Assembly (NCBI GenBank): GCA_030745875.1
Contig: JASLNT010000059.1
Location: 1 to 64,000, forward strand
Reading direction: 5' to 3'
From: Phycisphaerae bacterium
Lineage (GTDB): Bacteria > Planctomycetota > Phycisphaerae > SM23-33
Length of the DNA: 64,000 nucleotides
Positions 62,899-64,000 of this stretch are shown here, piece after piece (position 1 is the first letter of the stretch; each line of letters begins with the position of its first letter). The position numbers were made by a program, and so were the translations under genes. The notes under the pieces are model-generated. The model worked only from the letters and a program-made list of their open reading frames with translations. It was not told where the DNA came from and made no database searches.

Positions 62899-63002
62899 CG
62901 CCGGACAAACCCGTGGGGCGGTGCGGGCGCGTTTATTCTGAAACACCCCGCTCAAGCGGTGATAACCTCACCGCCTACCTCGAACAGTGAAAAGGAAAAA
63001 AG

Positions 63003-63923
63003 ATGAGAAAGACGGTGATGATGCAGATTCTGACAGCGGCAATTCTGGCGATTAGTCTGGTAGGCGCCGGCGGATGCGATAATGGCGGCGGCGAGTCGGC
63101 CGCTGAGACGTCGAGCTTGACGCCCTCAAGTGCTGTCGGTGTGGTGCATATTAACGTAGCCAAAGCGCGAGATGCTATAACGGCTGCGGCTGAGAAAGAT
63201 AAAGAGATGTTCGGCCCGTTTCTGGCGTACATCGAGCTGCTTAAGAAGATCGACTCGGTGGACATGTTCCTGGTTCCCAGCGGGCGCGAGCCTATGCCCA
63301 TGTTTGCGATTCGGGGCGGTATTGGAGTTGATGACGTAGAAGGCATCATCGCCCAAACCCCGCTGAAGGGCGCCAAGTTGGTCAAAGGCGAAAACGGTCG
63401 ATACACGATAGAAGGCGCGCCGTTAATGATGATTATCGGCGATGAAGCCGACGATGTGCCCGCAGGAGTTGTCCTTGCCGGGCTCGCGCCGATGCTTACT
63501 CCGGAGTTCATCGCCTCTCTGGGCAAAGAGAAGAACAGTGTGATCGAAGCCATGCTGTCCAAGGTCGACACCAGCGCGCAAATCTGGGGCGGTGTGATGA
63601 TGCCCAAGGAAGAGCAGAAGCACGGCGCACCGGAACAGATGTTCGGCAGCGCCAATATCACCGGACCTGAACCGTTGAATATCAGCCTCCTGTTCACTGA
63701 TAAAACCCACGCCGCAGATACGATGAAGGAATTCAACGAAGAAGCCCCGCCTTTCATCAAGGAAGTCATCGCACTGAAACAAGACGGCGCCACAGTCAAC
63801 GTCAGTATGATCGGCGAGGGCAACCTGATCGACAACGCAACCAAAATGGTCAAGGGCATGCTGGGCGCCATGATGGGGCCAATGGGTCAGCCCGCCCCCC
63901 CGACGCCCATCGATCCCAGCTAA
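63003..63923 (+). CDS. Lipoprotein of unknown function
   Basis: 306 residues; AAAAGGAAAAAAG before the ATG. Leader with lipobox-like GAGGC (Cys about 25) followed by DNGGGESA, a flexible tether. The mature part is alpha/beta, with AVGVVHINVAKARDAI, AAEKDKEMFGPFLAYIELL and SVDMFLVPSGREPMPMFAIRGG, resembling secreted planctomycete proteins that score self-encoded peptides against a reference, but no named family is recognised. Methionine-rich near the end (MVKGMLGAMMGPMGQP) with a Pro-rich tail. A strong terminator follows 21 bases later. Confidence 0.8.
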   Translation: MRKTVMMQILTAAILAISLVGAGGCDNGGGESAAETSSLTPSSAVGVVHINVAKARDAITAAAEKDKEMFGPFLAYIELLKKIDSVDMFLVPSGREPMPMFAIRGGIGVDDVEGIIAQTPLKGAKLVKGENGRYTIEGAPLMMIIGDEADDVPAGVVLAGLAPMLTPEFIASLGKEKNSVIEAMLSKVDTSAQIWGGVMMPKEEQKHGAPEQMFGSANITGPEPLNISLLFTDKTHAADTMKEFNEEAPPFIKEVIALKQDGATVNVSMIGEGNLIDNATKMVKGMLGAMMGPMGQPAPPTPIDPS

Positions 63924-63943
63924 CCTTCCATTGATCACCTCCC

Positions 63944-63980
63944 GCGGCGGGGCCGGAGATTATCCGGTCCCGCCGCTTTG
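63944..63980 (+). terminator. Rho-independent terminator of final lipoprotein gene
   Basis: 13-bp stem (63944-63956 with 63964-63976, one G-U pair) and a 7-base loop AGATTAT, followed by TTTGCTTTG. It lies 21 bases after the stop codon. Confidence 0.8.
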
Positions 63981-64000
63981 CTTTGCGCCAAAGGCGAAAC

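Noticed and set aside
62975-63871. 298-codon antisense frame over the last lipoprotein gene
   Set aside because: The plus strand has a lipobox, good ribosome-binding site, promoter and terminator.

Overview
The window looks like chromosome of a planctomycete, probably of the Phycisphaerae side of the phylum. The case rests on family content: two Ser/Thr kinases fused to WD40 propellers, planctomycete-type ECF sigma factors next to a kinase, three PEP-CTERM proteins, four Tat-exported Cys-type sulfatases, three HzsA-related CxxCH proteins, PQQ-like propellers, ThuA and Gfo/Idh/MocA proteins. DNA is GC-rich, Shine-Dalgarno sites of the AGGAG type are common, and no rRNA, tRNA, CRISPR or phage genes were seen. 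The class assignment is inference.

Layout. 1-133: the 5' end of an IS3-type insertion sequence cut by the window edge, stopping just before a HEAT-repeat lipoprotein (151-2028). 2385-14973: a signalling block with a kinase-WD40 receptor, two divergently regulated PEP-CTERM genes sharing a duplicated leader, two ECF sigma factors flanking a small unknown protein, and a second kinase-WD40 receptor. 15033-18698: secreted proteins of unknown role, a 3' remnant of a paralogous gene, a PhoD-like phosphoesterase and a possible outer-membrane barrel. 18862-31609: GH10 xylanase, VWA protein, proline-rich secreted protein, a PQQ-like propeller behind a sulfatase, a Gfo/Idh/MocA oxidoreductase and a second sulfatase. 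31643-35036: HzsA-related protein and ThuA protein. 35430-37496: a T5SS/PEP-CTERM repeat protein behind a long leader.

37650-48015 is a run of six same-strand genes (M29 peptidase, sulfatase, GH20 hexosaminidase, HzsA-related protein, chagasin-esterase fusion, SMP-30 propeller) that reads as a locus for dismantling sulfated, amino-sugar-containing glycans and their peptide or ester decorations. 48007-51988 has another sulfatase, a truncated FAD oxidoreductase and a NapH-like membrane ferredoxin. 52011-58201 is two-component signalling: a BarA-like hybrid kinase overlapping a REC-GGDEF protein with a degenerate active site, and a PAS/HisKA_3 kinase. 58329-63923 holds a third HzsA-related protein, a C-type lectin, a PQQ-like propeller and a lipoprotein ending in a clear terminator.

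Most products carry Sec, lipoprotein or Tat signals, so the region mainly encodes periplasmic or surface proteins for polysaccharide attack, with membrane kinases and sigma factors to control them. The less usual features are the shared PEP-CTERM leader, the gene remnant at 15869, the chagasin-esterase fusion, the FAD protein without its nucleotide-binding half, and the GGDEF domain that keeps its inhibitory site but not its catalytic motif.
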